This document shows positions 1-7,875 of a DNA stretch of 21,867 bases, piece by piece. The stretch lies in NCBI GenBank assembly GCA_034667245.1, contig JAXDKI010000087.1, positions 1 to 21,867 on the forward strand, in the 5' to 3' direction. This stretch comes from DATBFX01 sp034667245 (GTDB lineage: Bacteria; Chloroflexota; Chloroflexia; Thermomicrobiales; UBA6265). The translations under genes and the position numbers were made by a program. The notes below the pieces were generated by a model. That model was not told the DNA's origin. It searched no databases and saw nothing but the letters and a program-made list of their open reading frames with translations. The number at the start of each line of letters is the position of its first letter. Within the stretch, counting starts at the first letter, position 1.

Positions 1-1505
1 TCGATGCTGAAGGCGTGGAGGGCGGCGCCGACGTTGACGACCGTGACGGTGACGTCGGTGTTGGCCGGGATCGTGAACTCCTCCGGGTCGAAGAAGATGT
101 CGCCCATGTTGATGGTGATCGCGGTCGGCGGCTGGGTCTCGCCGCTCTGAGCAGGCGGCTGGGTCGGCTGCGCGGCAGCCTGTGCGGCGGCAGTAGCCGA
201 CGCCTCTGCTGTGGCGGCGGCCGATGTCGCCTGCGCGTTCTGAGCCGCCGTGATTGCGTTGGCGATCGCCGTCTCGTTCGCGGCGGGGGAGGCGACGTTC
301 TCCGGCAGCACCTCGCCGGTGATGGGCGGGCAGCCACCCTCGGGCTTAAGGCTTTCGAGGTAGCCGACGATCTGGGTGATCGCCTCCTCGCTGAGCGAGC
401 CCTTCTTGATCTGCGTCCCCATGTAGTTCCCGGGTTTGATGCTGCCGGGATCGCGGAGCCACTTGGCGAGATTCTCGGGTGTGTTGGTGAGCACGCCGGC
501 CGCGATGGTGGTTCGGCAGCCGAACAGCGAGAGATTGGGGCCGGCGTACTTGGCCGGGCCGATCCCGCCGTCTTCCGTCGTCGCGTCCTGTTCGAGCCCC
601 TGCGGGGCGACGTTCAGATTCGTACCATTGACCTGGTGGCAGCCCAGGCACGCGCCCATTGCCGCCGGCGCCTTCGTCACGTCGCCCGTGCCGGCGACCT
701 GGGCGGAGAGCTGTGACGGTCCATTCTTCCAGCCGGTAATCCAATTATTGAATTGGTCTTCGGGCTCGACGATGACCTTGAATTGCATGTTCGCGTGGGA
801 GTCGCCGCAGAACTCGGCGCACTGGCCCCAGTAGTAGCCGAGCTGCTCGGCGGTAAAGGAGATGCGGTTCTCGTGACCTGGGATGAGGTCCATCTTGCCC
901 ATAAGCTGGGGGACCCAGAAGGAATGGATGACGTTGTTGGTGAAGAACTTGAAAAGGACCCTCTTGCCCTGAGGCACGTGGATCTCGTTGGCGGTGACGA
1001 CGCCGTCGGTTTCGGTCGGCTGCTTGTAGTGGACTTCCCACCACCACTGCTTGCCGTAAACCTCGATGATGACGTCGTTGTTCTCGGGCCTGGCGTCGTC
1101 CGCCTCGGCGTACATCGTGCGGACGGTGGGAATGAAGATGACCAGGAGCACGATGGCTGGGAGGATCGTCCAGGCGATCTCGAGCGTCTTGTTGCCGTGG
1201 ACCTGCTCCGGCCGATCGTCGTCTTCGGCGCGCCGGCGGTAGCGGAGCACGGTGTAAGCGATGCCGGCCTGGACGCCGACAAAGACGACGAGCGCCATCC
1301 AGAAGACAAGCTTATAGATCTGCTGGACGTCGCGGCCTTCGGGAGTCCGCGGGGTGATGTGGGTATACGGGTTGTCCGCGCTGACCGCATGCGGCAGGAG
1401 CGCCGCCGCCGCCATCAGGACCAACGCGAGCACGGTCCCCAGGCGGAGCAGACTTTTCCGTCGCTCCCGCAAGGACGCATCAGGCGTTCGAACTCGCCGA
1501 TTCAT
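1..1505 (-). CDS. coxB: Cytochrome c oxidase subunit II fused to cytochrome c and a C-terminal cupredoxin domain (partial at window edge)
   Basis: Electron-entry subunit of an aa3/caa3-type terminal oxidase: the CuA centre accepts electrons and passes them to subunit I. I read 501 residues from ATG at 1505 (GGGGAGG just upstream) to the window edge with no stop. Residues 20-43 look like a signal or first membrane segment, and two further helices lie at about 64-86 and 109-127. The QWWW motif is at 153-156. CuA ligands are complete: His194, Cys229, Glu231, Cys233, His237, Met240. A cytochrome c domain follows, with CxxCH at 286-290 and a likely axial Met362, as in Bacillus/Thermus caa3 oxidases. 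An Ala/Gln/Pro-rich linker (about 405-460) then leads to a beta-strand segment ending in a His (497) placed like the first copper ligand of a cupredoxin. That last domain is unusual and incomplete. Subunit I probably lies beyond position 1; this is inference. Confidence 0.95.
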   Translation of the reverse strand, partial: MNRRVRTPDASLRERRKSLLRLGTVLALVLMAAAALLPHAVSADNPYTHITPRTPEGRDVQQIYKLVFWMALVVFVGVQAGIAYTVLRYRRRAEDDDRPEQVHGNKTLEIAWTILPAIVLLVIFIPTVRTMYAEADDARPENNDVIIEVYGKQWWWEVHYKQPTETDGVVTANEIHVPQGKRVLFKFFTNNVIHSFWVPQLMGKMDLIPGHENRISFTAEQLGYYWGQCAEFCGDSHANMQFKVIVEPEDQFNNWITGWKNGPSQLSAQVAGTGDVTKAPAAMGACLGCHQVNGTNLNVAPQGLEQDATTEDGGIGPAKYAGPNLSLFGCRTTIAAGVLTNTPENLAKWLRDPGSIKPGNYMGTQIKKGSLSEEAITQIVGYLESLKPEGGCPPITGEVLPENVASPAANETAIANAITAAQNAQATSAAATAEASATAAAQAAAQPTQPPAQSGETQPPTAITINMGDIFFDPEEFTIPANTDVTVTVVNVGAALHAFSI

Positions 1506-1778
1506 CGTTCCTCCCCGCCACCGCCCCGTCGGGTCCGATCCACTACGCCGAGTCACCACGCGACGACGACGCCAGCGGGTGCCCACTCATCGTGCAGGTC
1601 GAAGGCGCGCCTCACGCGGTTGCGCCGCCCCGTAGCGGCCCCTGCCGCATTTCCCGTGCCGAACTCAAGCTGGACTGTGTGGATGCTCATCGACGTCGCT
1701 ACCGCACCGATCTCCGACCGCACTCGGAGACCGTCGGATTCCTGCCGGGGCAATTTACGCCGAAAGCACGTCCTGCGG
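1506..1778. other. Region upstream of coxB without a supported gene
   Basis: No reading frame here looks protein-like on either strand. The open frames present are arginine- or proline-rich shadows. The segment holds the coxB ribosome binding site (about 1510-1516) and the possible promoter listed separately. I see nothing else. Confidence 0.5.
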
Positions 1779-1782
1779 TCAA
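1752..1782 (-). promoter_or_regulatory. Possible coxB promoter
   Basis: On the minus strand TTGACC (1782-1777) is followed after 19 bases by TAAATT (1757-1752). The -35 is good, the -10 matches only about four of six positions and the spacer is longer than ideal. It would give a leader of roughly 240 bases before coxB. Weak evidence. Confidence 0.25.
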
Positions 1783-2245
1783 GACCCCTCCGCAATCTGT
1801 CCGGCATGACGGCACGATCGGGGTCGAGCCCTACCCAATCGCCAGAGTCCGACGACGCCACCCGCCAGGAGCGAAGTGGAAATCAGGGCGACCGGGTCGC
1901 CCTGGGCGAGTTCGCGAACCCACGGGTTGATCAGCTCGCCGAGTTCGCCCGGTCGGAGGATCGCAAGGCCGCCGTAGAAGGCAAGCGGCAGGATCAACGG
2001 CCTGATGGAGTAGGCCGAATCGCCACGATCAGCGCCGCCCAGCTAACGATTGTTGCCGAGCCCAGCGGAGCGATACTCCAAGGCGCGCTGAGCGGTTCGG
2101 CACTCGCCGTCGCGCCGATGGAGTTCGCGAAGGCCGGCACCAGCCGGTCGGTCCCGGCCGGCGCCAGCCGGTCGGTCCCGGCCGGCGCCAGAACCTTGGC
2201 GATGGCCGTCACGCTCAACAGCAGAGGCGTCCCCCGCAGGGCCAC
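1779..2245 (-). pseudogene. Possible frameshifted small membrane protein
   Basis: Two minus-strand frames meet. The first (GTG at 2245 to TGA at 1994) encodes 83 residues: a hydrophobic start, an 8-residue tandem repeat (LAPAGTDR-like) and a hydrophobic stretch near its end. The second (TTG at 1997 to TGA at 1779) encodes 72 residues with two hydrophobic segments and overlaps the first by four bases. Joined by a frameshift near 1995-2040 they would give a protein of about 140-150 residues with three or four hydrophobic segments, which suggests one broken gene. They could also be two coupled genes or chance frames. I recognise no family and no clear ribosome binding site. Confidence 0.3.
2133..2191. 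repeat. 24-bp tandem repeat, about 2.5 copies
   Basis: A 24-base unit starting GCCGGC occurs at 2133-2156 and 2157-2180, differing at one base, with a partial third copy at 2181-2191. On the minus strand it encodes an 8-residue repeat inside the possible membrane protein gene. Confidence 0.85.
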
Positions 2246-2634
2246 CGCTCGCGGCGTCTGCCCGCGCGCCCAATCCGGTGCGCTCCTCGACGGAAACAGC
2301 AGTCATTCATCCGTAGAGACTGACCGACCACAAGAAGTGTCACATTGCTCGGTCTATCGCGCAGGTTGGGCTAGCGCCTAGGGCGATGATCCGACGACCG
2401 CGCTGCGGGCCAAGAGCCCGTTGCTGGCTGAGCTGAGGCCAGCGTTGATCGTCGATGATCGGACGGCGCGGAGTTACCACGGGCGTCATGTCCGAAAATC
2501 GCGAGGGTCATCCGGAGAGGCGACGTGCTCGTGCCAATCACACAATGCACGACACCATCGAGAAGGTATGAGTAAGGTCATCGAGCATCGCTCGCCGGTC
2601 ATACCTCACGCAGGGTTCAATCTGCCGCGGGTGC
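2246..2634. other. Intergenic region without a supported gene
   Basis: The open frames here, including one running from 2421 into the next gene, have no plausible composition and no ribosome binding site. I see no tRNA, repeat array or clear hairpin. The segment probably carries upstream control sequence for the gene pair at 2725-3200. Confidence 0.45.
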
Positions 2635-2640
2635 TACAAT
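2632..2640 (+). promoter_or_regulatory. Extended -10 promoter element
   Basis: TGC followed by TACAAT (2635-2640) is a five-of-six match to the sigma-A -10 box with an extended TGn. No good -35 is found 16-18 bases upstream, which is tolerated for extended -10 promoters. Transcription would start near 2647, about 78 bases before the GTG at 2725. Confidence 0.45.
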
Positions 2641-2724
2641 CTGGTCTATCTGGGGACCGGAAGATCGCGTTTCCGACGGCAGGGATCGGTCGGTTACAAC
2701 GTCGGGCGATAAGGAGCTTCCCCT

Positions 2725-2967
2725 GTGACCCCACGTTCTCCCATCGCGCCTGCTACCCGCGTCGCCGCCCTTGTGTTGATGGGCGGGGGTGCGATCGTGC
2801 TGATCGGTGCCGTCTTTGCCGACCCCCTCGGCATCAGCGGAGGTGGCGAGGGTTTTGGCTGGAAGCAGCTGATCGCGGCGATCGTGGGGCTCGTCATCCT
2901 CTTGGTCGGACTTGCCTGGTTGCTGCGCCCGCCTGCCGGGGGAGGGTACGAGGATGATGGGAGATGA
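2725..2967 (+). CDS. Small two-helix membrane protein, unknown function
   Basis: Eighty residues from GTG at 2725, with AAGGAG at 2711-2716 eight bases upstream. Two hydrophobic segments, about residues 13-32 and 48-66, are separated by a Gly-rich loop; the tail is short, Gly-rich and acidic. This predicts a small inner-membrane hairpin protein. The stop overlaps the start of the next gene in an ATGA, so the two are almost certainly co-translated. I recognise no family. The clear ribosome binding site, the coherent hydrophobic profile and the coupled partner make this a real gene. Confidence 0.75.
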   Translation: MTPRSPIAPATRVAALVLMGGGAIVLIGAVFADPLGISGGGEGFGWKQLIAAIVGLVILLVGLAWLLRPPAGGGYEDDGR

Positions 2968-3200
2968 GTGACCTGACGCGGAAGATCGGGGACGGTTTGG
3001 GGCTCGCCGGTGCCGACGTCGAGGCCGGCCGTCGAATCGCCCTGCTCGTCGAGCACTTCGGCTTCACGCACGATGAGGCCATCCGGTACGTCGGCGGCGA
3101 CCGTGCGGCAGTCGAGGAGGTCGCTCAGCGACGAATGGCGGAGGATATCGGCAACGACTCGCCGACGGGGTCGGGCGGCGCAATGGCGACAACCGACTGA
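2964..3200 (+). CDS. Small helical protein with a UBA-like pattern, unknown function
   Basis: Seventy-eight residues from ATG at 2964, overlapping the preceding membrane-protein gene by four bases and preceded by GGGAG. It has no membrane segment. Residues 24-56 form two or three predicted helices, with a phenylalanine-glycine-phenylalanine turn and a conserved-looking Asp-Glu-Ala, a spacing reminiscent of UBA-like three-helix domains. That resemblance is superficial and may be chance. The C-terminal 15 residues are Gly/Ser/Thr-rich and probably disordered. Coupling suggests it works with the membrane protein, perhaps as its cytoplasmic partner. I cannot assign a function. Confidence 0.7.
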   Translation: MSDLTRKIGDGLGLAGADVEAGRRIALLVEHFGFTHDEAIRYVGGDRAAVEEVAQRRMAEDIGNDSPTGSGGAMATTD

Positions 3201-3340
3201 GCGATTGACGACGGGAGGGCACTCCCCTCTAACGTGCGGTCTCGCATTGCCATCCCGATCCGGGAAAAGAAGGACGGGGAGGTCGACGACCGCCCCGTCG
3301 TGGTATCCGTACGACCGATCAGCGTCAGTCGGGCCGCTAA

Positions 3341-4630
3341 CTAGGCGTCGGCCTCCGGACTTGCCGAGATCGTCAATCCCGCCGGTGTCGCGATCGGCTC
3401 GCACATGCCTTGGGCATCATCCAGGCAGTCCACTTGCGCGCCGGCAAGGTCGGCGAGCGCGTCCAGGTCCGGTTGCGTGGCACCGCGCAACAGCACGGTG
3501 AAGCCGACGTCGCCAACGGTCGCGGCGACGACGATCGCGCGGGACGTGGTCTCACCGACCGTGAAGTCGTAGGCATAGGTAACCGAGGAGTCGCCGACGG
3601 TCGGTGCGTCTGCCAGCTGTTCCACAGTCGAGACGTTTAGGGCTTGGGCCAGGTAGTCGCCGAAGCCGGCGGGGAAGGCTTGCGCGTCCTCTGCGCTCGA
3701 GAAACGGCGGAGCGTGGAGGAGTAGCGGACGGGAGAGTCCGCGGCCCCGGCGTCTGACGTCACGGCGTAGACGTCGGGGGCGTCGAGGTAGCTCGCCTGG
3801 CGGTCGGCGGTTCCTTCCGGCGTCTCGTTGAAGAAGGGGATGAGCTCGCCGTCGAGCTGGCGGTACTCATCGTAGTACTGGGAGACATCGTCCCCGCTCA
3901 GGCGGAGCACCTGGTTGCTGAGACCGGGTGCCGTCGCACCGCGTGCCTGGTCGACGCGGTCGAGCAACGTTTGGGCGAGAGCGGCGACTTCGTCGGCGTC
4001 GGGCGCGGGGGGTGCGGCGGTCGGGGTACCGGCCGTGTCGAGGAGCCAGTAGTTGTTCCAGATCACGCCGAGGTTGAGGTTGCCGGAGACGAACTGCAAC
4101 TGTATCCAGCTATATCCCTCTTGCGCCTCTTCGTAGACTCCCTCGCCGCTCACCAAGAGTGCCCGCTCTCCCACCGCGGGCGGGTTATCCGCGACGCGCA
4201 GGTCCGGTTCGTTGCTGAAGTCCTCGACGGCGATGTCGAGCCCGGCGTCGGCGCCCTCTGGAGTCTCGTACTCCTCGACGAAGGTCTGCACCTGAACGGC
4301 GGTGTAGGTCGGGTCATCGGCACTCGGCAGCACCACGTAGTGGTCGTAGTAGCGGCGTAAGCCGGCGTCGTCGTAGCGATCCTGGAGATCCGGTACGTCC
4401 ACGCCAATCGATTCCAGGAAGGCGGGATAGGTCTCTGCCGTAAAGAAGTGACCTCCATACAGGCCGGCACCGGGGTCGTCGAAGTCGGAGGGTAGGAGGG
4501 CGATGACGCCCAGATCGAGTTCGCCCGATTCCGACTGCGAGGCCGCGGGTGAAGCGTCCTGGGCTGCCACCGGTGCCCACCAACTGAGTGCAACGACGAG
4601 GACAATCGCGACGATCGAAACACGATGCAT
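3341..4630 (-). CDS. Exported protein with internal duplication, unknown function
   Basis: This 429-residue protein starts at ATG 4630 with a strong AGGAGGGGAG upstream. Residues 1-23 are a classical Sec signal peptide ending in Val-Ala-Ala. The mature protein is acidic (many Asp/Glu), has a Pro/Ala linker near 200-212 and two late cysteines (402, 410) that could form a disulfide. Residues about 110-230 and 300-400 look like two copies of one module. Each has a strand, a helix preceded by a short acidic run, a Val-Gly-(Glu/Asp) turn, hydrophobic strands and a terminal Asp-X-Leu/Val-Ala-rich helix. This suggests a duplicated extracellular domain such as those in secreted lipoprotein-like proteins of Gram-positive and Chloroflexota cells. 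There is no lipobox or LPXTG. It stands alone, convergent with the gene pair at 2725-3200. Function unknown. Confidence 0.85.
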   Translation of the reverse strand: MHRVSIVAIVLVVALSWWAPVAAQDASPAASQSESGELDLGVIALLPSDFDDPGAGLYGGHFFTAETYPAFLESIGVDVPDLQDRYDDAGLRRYYDHYVVLPSADDPTYTAVQVQTFVEEYETPEGADAGLDIAVEDFSNEPDLRVADNPPAVGERALLVSGEGVYEEAQEGYSWIQLQFVSGNLNLGVIWNNYWLLDTAGTPTAAPPAPDADEVAALAQTLLDRVDQARGATAPGLSNQVLRLSGDDVSQYYDEYRQLDGELIPFFNETPEGTADRQASYLDAPDVYAVTSDAGAADSPVRYSSTLRRFSSAEDAQAFPAGFGDYLAQALNVSTVEQLADAPTVGDSSVTYAYDFTVGETTSRAIVVAATVGDVGFTVLLRGATQPDLDALADLAGAQVDCLDDAQGMCEPIATPAGLTISASPEADA

Positions 4631-4951
4631 GAACGCTCCCCTCCTGGGATGAAACGCCTCCCCGCGCGGCTGCGGAAGGAGGGACGGACCGACCGGCTGA
4701 CGGACAACGAATCCCCTTCGGGGTCAAACCGAGTCCCTCGGAGACCTCAGGGAGATGGGAACGTCAACGTCGGTCTGGAGCGGGTGCTGCACAGACGGTG
4801 CCAGGTCCGGATCACTTCCGCGGCACATTGGCCGCTCTTTCGTCGTATCGCTTGCGGACCCGCCTATGGATCGCGCATCCTTCACGTCTTGGGACATCCG
4901 CACGATGGACCGCTGCATATCTGTAGATTCATCATCGAAGGAACAACACGT
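4631..4951. other. Divergent intergenic region upstream of argS
   Basis: This separates the exported-protein gene (minus) from argS (plus). It holds both ribosome binding sites and a small CCCC-TT-GGGG hairpin near 4712-4722. I looked for a T-box leader, which regulates some aminoacyl-tRNA synthetase genes, and did not find the conserved antiterminator core. No convincing promoter pair was seen. Confidence 0.45.
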
Positions 4952-7183
4952 ATGAGTGAGCAACCGGGTGGTCCGGGCGGGGACGGTATCGTCGCGCACG
5001 AGGCACACGAGGCGCGCGCGGCGATCGCGACGGCGTTGACGGAGCTCGGGGTCGCGCCGCCCGCGCGCGGAATCGACCTGCGCCCCGTCCCGTTCGCCGG
5101 AACCTGGGGTGTGGCGAGCTCGGTCTGTCACGCGATTGCCGGCGACCTGGTGTTGACCGAACTCGAAACGTCCGGTGCGCTCGACGGTTTGTCGAAAAAA
5201 GAAGCGAAGCAGAAGGCGAGCGAGGCGACCCGAACGCGGGCGCAGGAGCTGGCCGAATCAATCGTGACGCGGGTGCGGCAGAGCAATGGGTTTTCTCAGG
5301 TCGAGGCCGCGAATGGGTTCGTCAATATTTACTTCGACGCCAACGTCGTCGCCTCCCACCTGATCGGGGAAGTGCTCAGGCTCGGGTCAGAGTACGGGAA
5401 GGGTGCGCCGAAAACCGAACGGGTGATGGTCGAGCACTCGCAGCCCAATACCCACAAGATCTTCCATGTCGGGCACCTGCGGAACTCCTGTCTCGGCATC
5501 GCCGTCAGTAACGTTCTAGCGGCGTCCGGTTATCCGGTAATGCAGGCCACGTATCCCGGTGACATCGGAATGCACGTCATCAAGTGCCTCTGGTGCTACG
5601 AGCGCTTCCACAAGGGGGAAGAGCCGACCGACCCACTGATGCGTGGGCGATGGTTGGCGCAGGTCTACGCCGAGTCGGACGCGCGGCTGGAATACCGCAA
5701 GGAGGTTCTGGAGTTTCTCCACCTCCTGGCGCGGGAGGATCAAGTCTTCGTCGCCGCCATCGACCGCCTCCTGAAGTACCTATGGCGCAAGAACACGCAC
5801 GGCGAGGACATCGCGTACCTCCTCGGTCGGTTCACCCACGCCCAGGAGGTCAAGGACGACCTGCTGCGCGAGGAGGACGTGATCGTCAAGTTCTGGCCGA
5901 TCCTCGGCGACCAACTCCGCGACGAGGTCGTCAACCAGAAGCCGTACGTCCCCGTCGAGGGGGTGCCGGAGCCGACGACGACCCCGGAGGAACGCCTCGC
6001 CCGCTGGCAGGAGCTGAACCAGCACATCGACTGGTGGCTTGATGTGCCGCGCTGGCGCGAGGAGGTCAAGGAGACCTTCCAGCGCTGGGAGCGGCAGGAG
6101 CCGGAGTTCGTCAAGCTCTGGGAAGAGACGCGAGAGTGGAGTCTGGCCGACTTCCGGCGGATCTTCGCCGAGCTCGGCGCGCACTTCGACGTCTGGTTCT
6201 ACGAGAGCGAGGTCGAGCAGTCGGGGAAGCTGATCGTCCAGGAGCTCCTCGAAAAGGGGATCGCCGAGATCAGCGATGGGCTGCCGGTGGTCAAGATCGA
6301 CGTGAAGCTCGGGCTGGAGAAAGAGACGTACCGGACGATGCCGGTCCTTCGCTCGGATGGAACCTCACTCTACGCGACGAAGGATCTGTCGCTGACGAAG
6401 CGGAAGTTCGAGGAGTACGGGATCGACCGCGCGGTCTGGGTGGTCGACGTCCGGCAATCGCTCTACTTCCAGCAGGTGTTCAAGGTCCTCGAGCTCCTGG
6501 GTTTCGAACAGGCGAAGAAGGCTCACCACCTCGGCTACGAGATTGTCGCGTTGCCTGAGGGCGTCATCTCCTCGCGGAAGGGGAACGTTCCCGTCTACGA
6601 CGACATTCGCGACCTCGTCCTGGCGCGGGCACGGGAGATCATCGAGGAGAAGAATCCGGATCTGGAACCGGAGGCGAAGGAGCGGGTGGCTCGCCAAGTC
6701 GGGCTTGGCTCGCTCAAGTACGCGATGCTGGCGCGCGACAACAACAAGGTCGTCATCTTCGACCTCGAGGAGGCGCTCTCCTTCGACGGCCACGCCGCGC
6801 CCTACATCCAGTACGCGCATGCGCGGGCGTGCCGGATCCTGGAGAACGCCGGATCGGACGGAGAGACGGAGAGGCGGAGAGACGGACAGACGGGGTTGGC
6901 GCTCGACTTTGGGGAGTTGAAGGCGGAGGAGTTAGGGCTACTGCAACAGATTGCGGTGCTGCCGGAGGAGATTCAGCGCGCTGCAGAGCAATACCGGCCG
7001 CTGCTGATCGCCAACTATGCCTTCGAGCTCGCCAAGCGCTTCAACGACTTCTACCACGCCTGCCCGGTGATCCAGTCGCCGGAGCCGGTCCGGACCGCCC
7101 GCTTGGCCCTGGTCGATGCGACCCGCACCGCCCTCGCAAACAGCCTGGCCTTGCTCGGGATCGAAGCACCGGGGGAGATGTAA
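4952..7183 (+). CDS. argS: Arginyl-tRNA synthetase, long form with insertions
   Basis: Charges tRNA-Arg with arginine using ATP in the cytoplasm (class Ia). The start is ATG 4952, eight bases after AAGGAA, giving 743 residues; typical bacterial ArgRS is about 550-590. An N-terminal Add-1-like region is at about 15-135, the HIGH-type motif HVGH at 172-175, a GDIG segment at 203-206, the FDVWFYES segment at 412-419, the KMSKS-equivalent SSRKGN at 540-545, and the anticodon-binding helical domain at about 575-743. Between GDIG and FDVWFYES there are about 205 residues, roughly 100 more than in Bacillus ArgRS; much of the extra part is charged and Trp-rich (345-395). A second small insert at about 635-648 is encoded by a purine-rich GAGACGG-type repeat. 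All catalytic motifs are present, so it should be active. It appears to be a single-gene unit ending in a hairpin. Confidence 0.97.
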   Translation: MSEQPGGPGGDGIVAHEAHEARAAIATALTELGVAPPARGIDLRPVPFAGTWGVASSVCHAIAGDLVLTELETSGALDGLSKKEAKQKASEATRTRAQELAESIVTRVRQSNGFSQVEAANGFVNIYFDANVVASHLIGEVLRLGSEYGKGAPKTERVMVEHSQPNTHKIFHVGHLRNSCLGIAVSNVLAASGYPVMQATYPGDIGMHVIKCLWCYERFHKGEEPTDPLMRGRWLAQVYAESDARLEYRKEVLEFLHLLAREDQVFVAAIDRLLKYLWRKNTHGEDIAYLLGRFTHAQEVKDDLLREEDVIVKFWPILGDQLRDEVVNQKPYVPVEGVPEPTTTPEERLARWQELNQHIDWWLDVPRWREEVKETFQRWERQEPEFVKLWEETREWSLADFRRIFAELGAHFDVWFYESEVEQSGKLIVQELLEKGIAEISDGLPVVKIDVKLGLEKETYRTMPVLRSDGTSLYATKDLSLTKRKFEEYGIDRAVWVVDVRQSLYFQQVFKVLELLGFEQAKKAHHLGYEIVALPEGVISSRKGNVPVYDDIRDLVLARAREIIEEKNPDLEPEAKERVARQVGLGSLKYAMLARDNNKVVIFDLEEALSFDGHAAPYIQYAHARACRILENAGSDGETERRRDGQTGLALDFGELKAEELGLLQQIAVLPEEIQRAAEQYRPLLIANYAFELAKRFNDFYHACPVIQSPEPVRTARLALVDATRTALANSLALLGIEAPGEM
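6854..6896 (+). repeat. Purine-rich simple repeat inside argS
   Basis: A degenerate repeat of GACGGAGA-type units encodes the hydrophilic insert at ArgRS residues about 635-648. Length stays in frame. It resembles intergenic simple repeats rather than surrounding coding sequence. Confidence 0.6.
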
Positions 7184-7189
7184 CAGGGG

Positions 7190-7243
7190 TGGGAGAGTAG
7201 GGCGAATCTACGCCGTCCCAGCAGTGAGATTCGCCCACTCCTG
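7190..7243. terminator. Bidirectional hairpin between argS and hicB
   Basis: GGGCGAATCT at 7200-7209 pairs perfectly with AGATTCGCCC at 7227-7236 around a 17-base loop. Imperfect pairing extends outward. It lies between the convergent ends of argS (7183) and the HicB gene (7244) and lacks a clear T tract. It may serve as a shared terminator or be an intergenic palindromic repeat. Confidence 0.55.
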
Positions 7244-7516
7244 TCACAGGGTGTCCAGCGAGCCAACCGACGGCTCCTCGTTCAGATCGATCCCAGCAAT
7301 GATCGGGAGTCGATGCCCGAGCTTCAGGCCCAGGACCATCCAATCCTCAAGGGTGGCGCGAAGATCGTTTTCGCACTCACGAAACGTTTCCCCGAACGCG
7401 ACAGCCCCAGGGCACTCCGGCACTCGACCGGCAAACGTCCCGTCATCGAGCTTGTCGTGCGCAGCCCGATCAAGGGCACCATCAACATAGTTGCTTAGGA
7501 CAAACCGGCCGGCCAT
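7244..7516 (-). CDS. hicB: HicB-like antitoxin, orphan
   Basis: Ninety residues from ATG 7516 with AGGAGA upstream. Residues about 24-60 match the HicB fold: a strand, a Gly-Arg-Val-Pro-Glu-Cys-Pro-Gly turn, a Phe-Gly-Glu-Thr strand, then the long helix (ECENDLRATLEDWM-like). In HicAB systems HicB neutralises the mRNA-cleaving HicA toxin and represses its operon. I found no HicA-like frame (short, dsRBD-like, with a catalytic His) immediately upstream or downstream. It may be a solitary HicB-domain protein, which is common in bacteria, or the survivor of a lost pair. No DNA-binding C-terminal domain is obvious; the C-terminal 25 residues are of unclear role. Confidence 0.8.
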   Translation of the reverse strand: MAGRFVLSNYVDGALDRAAHDKLDDGTFAGRVPECPGAVAFGETFRECENDLRATLEDWMVLGLKLGHRLPIIAGIDLNEEPSVGSLDTL

Positions 7517-7875
7517 TGCTTCTCCTACCTGCGATGCGTCCGCGGTCTCATCCAGGTGAATTGAACCACGGCGACTTCAATCCTGGCGGCGCGCGAATTT
7601 CGGCAACGAGCCCAGGGAGACAGCAGGTCGTTTGTCACGGTAGCTATCCGTGATGCCACGTACACTTCTGGTCCCGGTTGCCGCGGCGTTGGCATGGAAA
7701 TGGCAAACGGTCACGGGATGGGACGGCTCCCAATCGAGGGCGTCGAGACGGAGTGTGACGACCGACGGCGTGGAGCTGTCACCCGTCGGGTCGTCCTTGG
7801 AGGGTGCTTGGCGAATCCGTACCTTCGACGGCCGAACCGGGTAGCCGATCAGTCCGAAGAGAAAGGAGATCCGAG
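7517..7875. other. Divergent intergenic region between hicB and the SUNSET-domain gene
   Basis: This region has the hicB ribosome binding site at its left end and the AAAGGAGAT site at 7862-7870 at its right end. Two short plus-strand frames and one long minus-strand frame here lack ribosome binding sites and have no recognisable composition. No clear promoter was found. Confidence 0.4.

Noticed and set aside
753..2381. Long plus-strand frame opposite coxB
   Set aside because: Antisense to a clear coxB gene, with Arg/Asp/Val-rich composition typical of a GC-rich shadow and no ribosome site.
4640..4950. T-box riboswitch before argS
   Set aside because: No antiterminator core or recognisable specifier stem was found by eye.
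4625..4951. N-terminal extension of argS to 4625
   Set aside because: The extra residues have no ArgRS similarity and overlap the other gene's upstream region; ATG 4952 has its own ribosome site.
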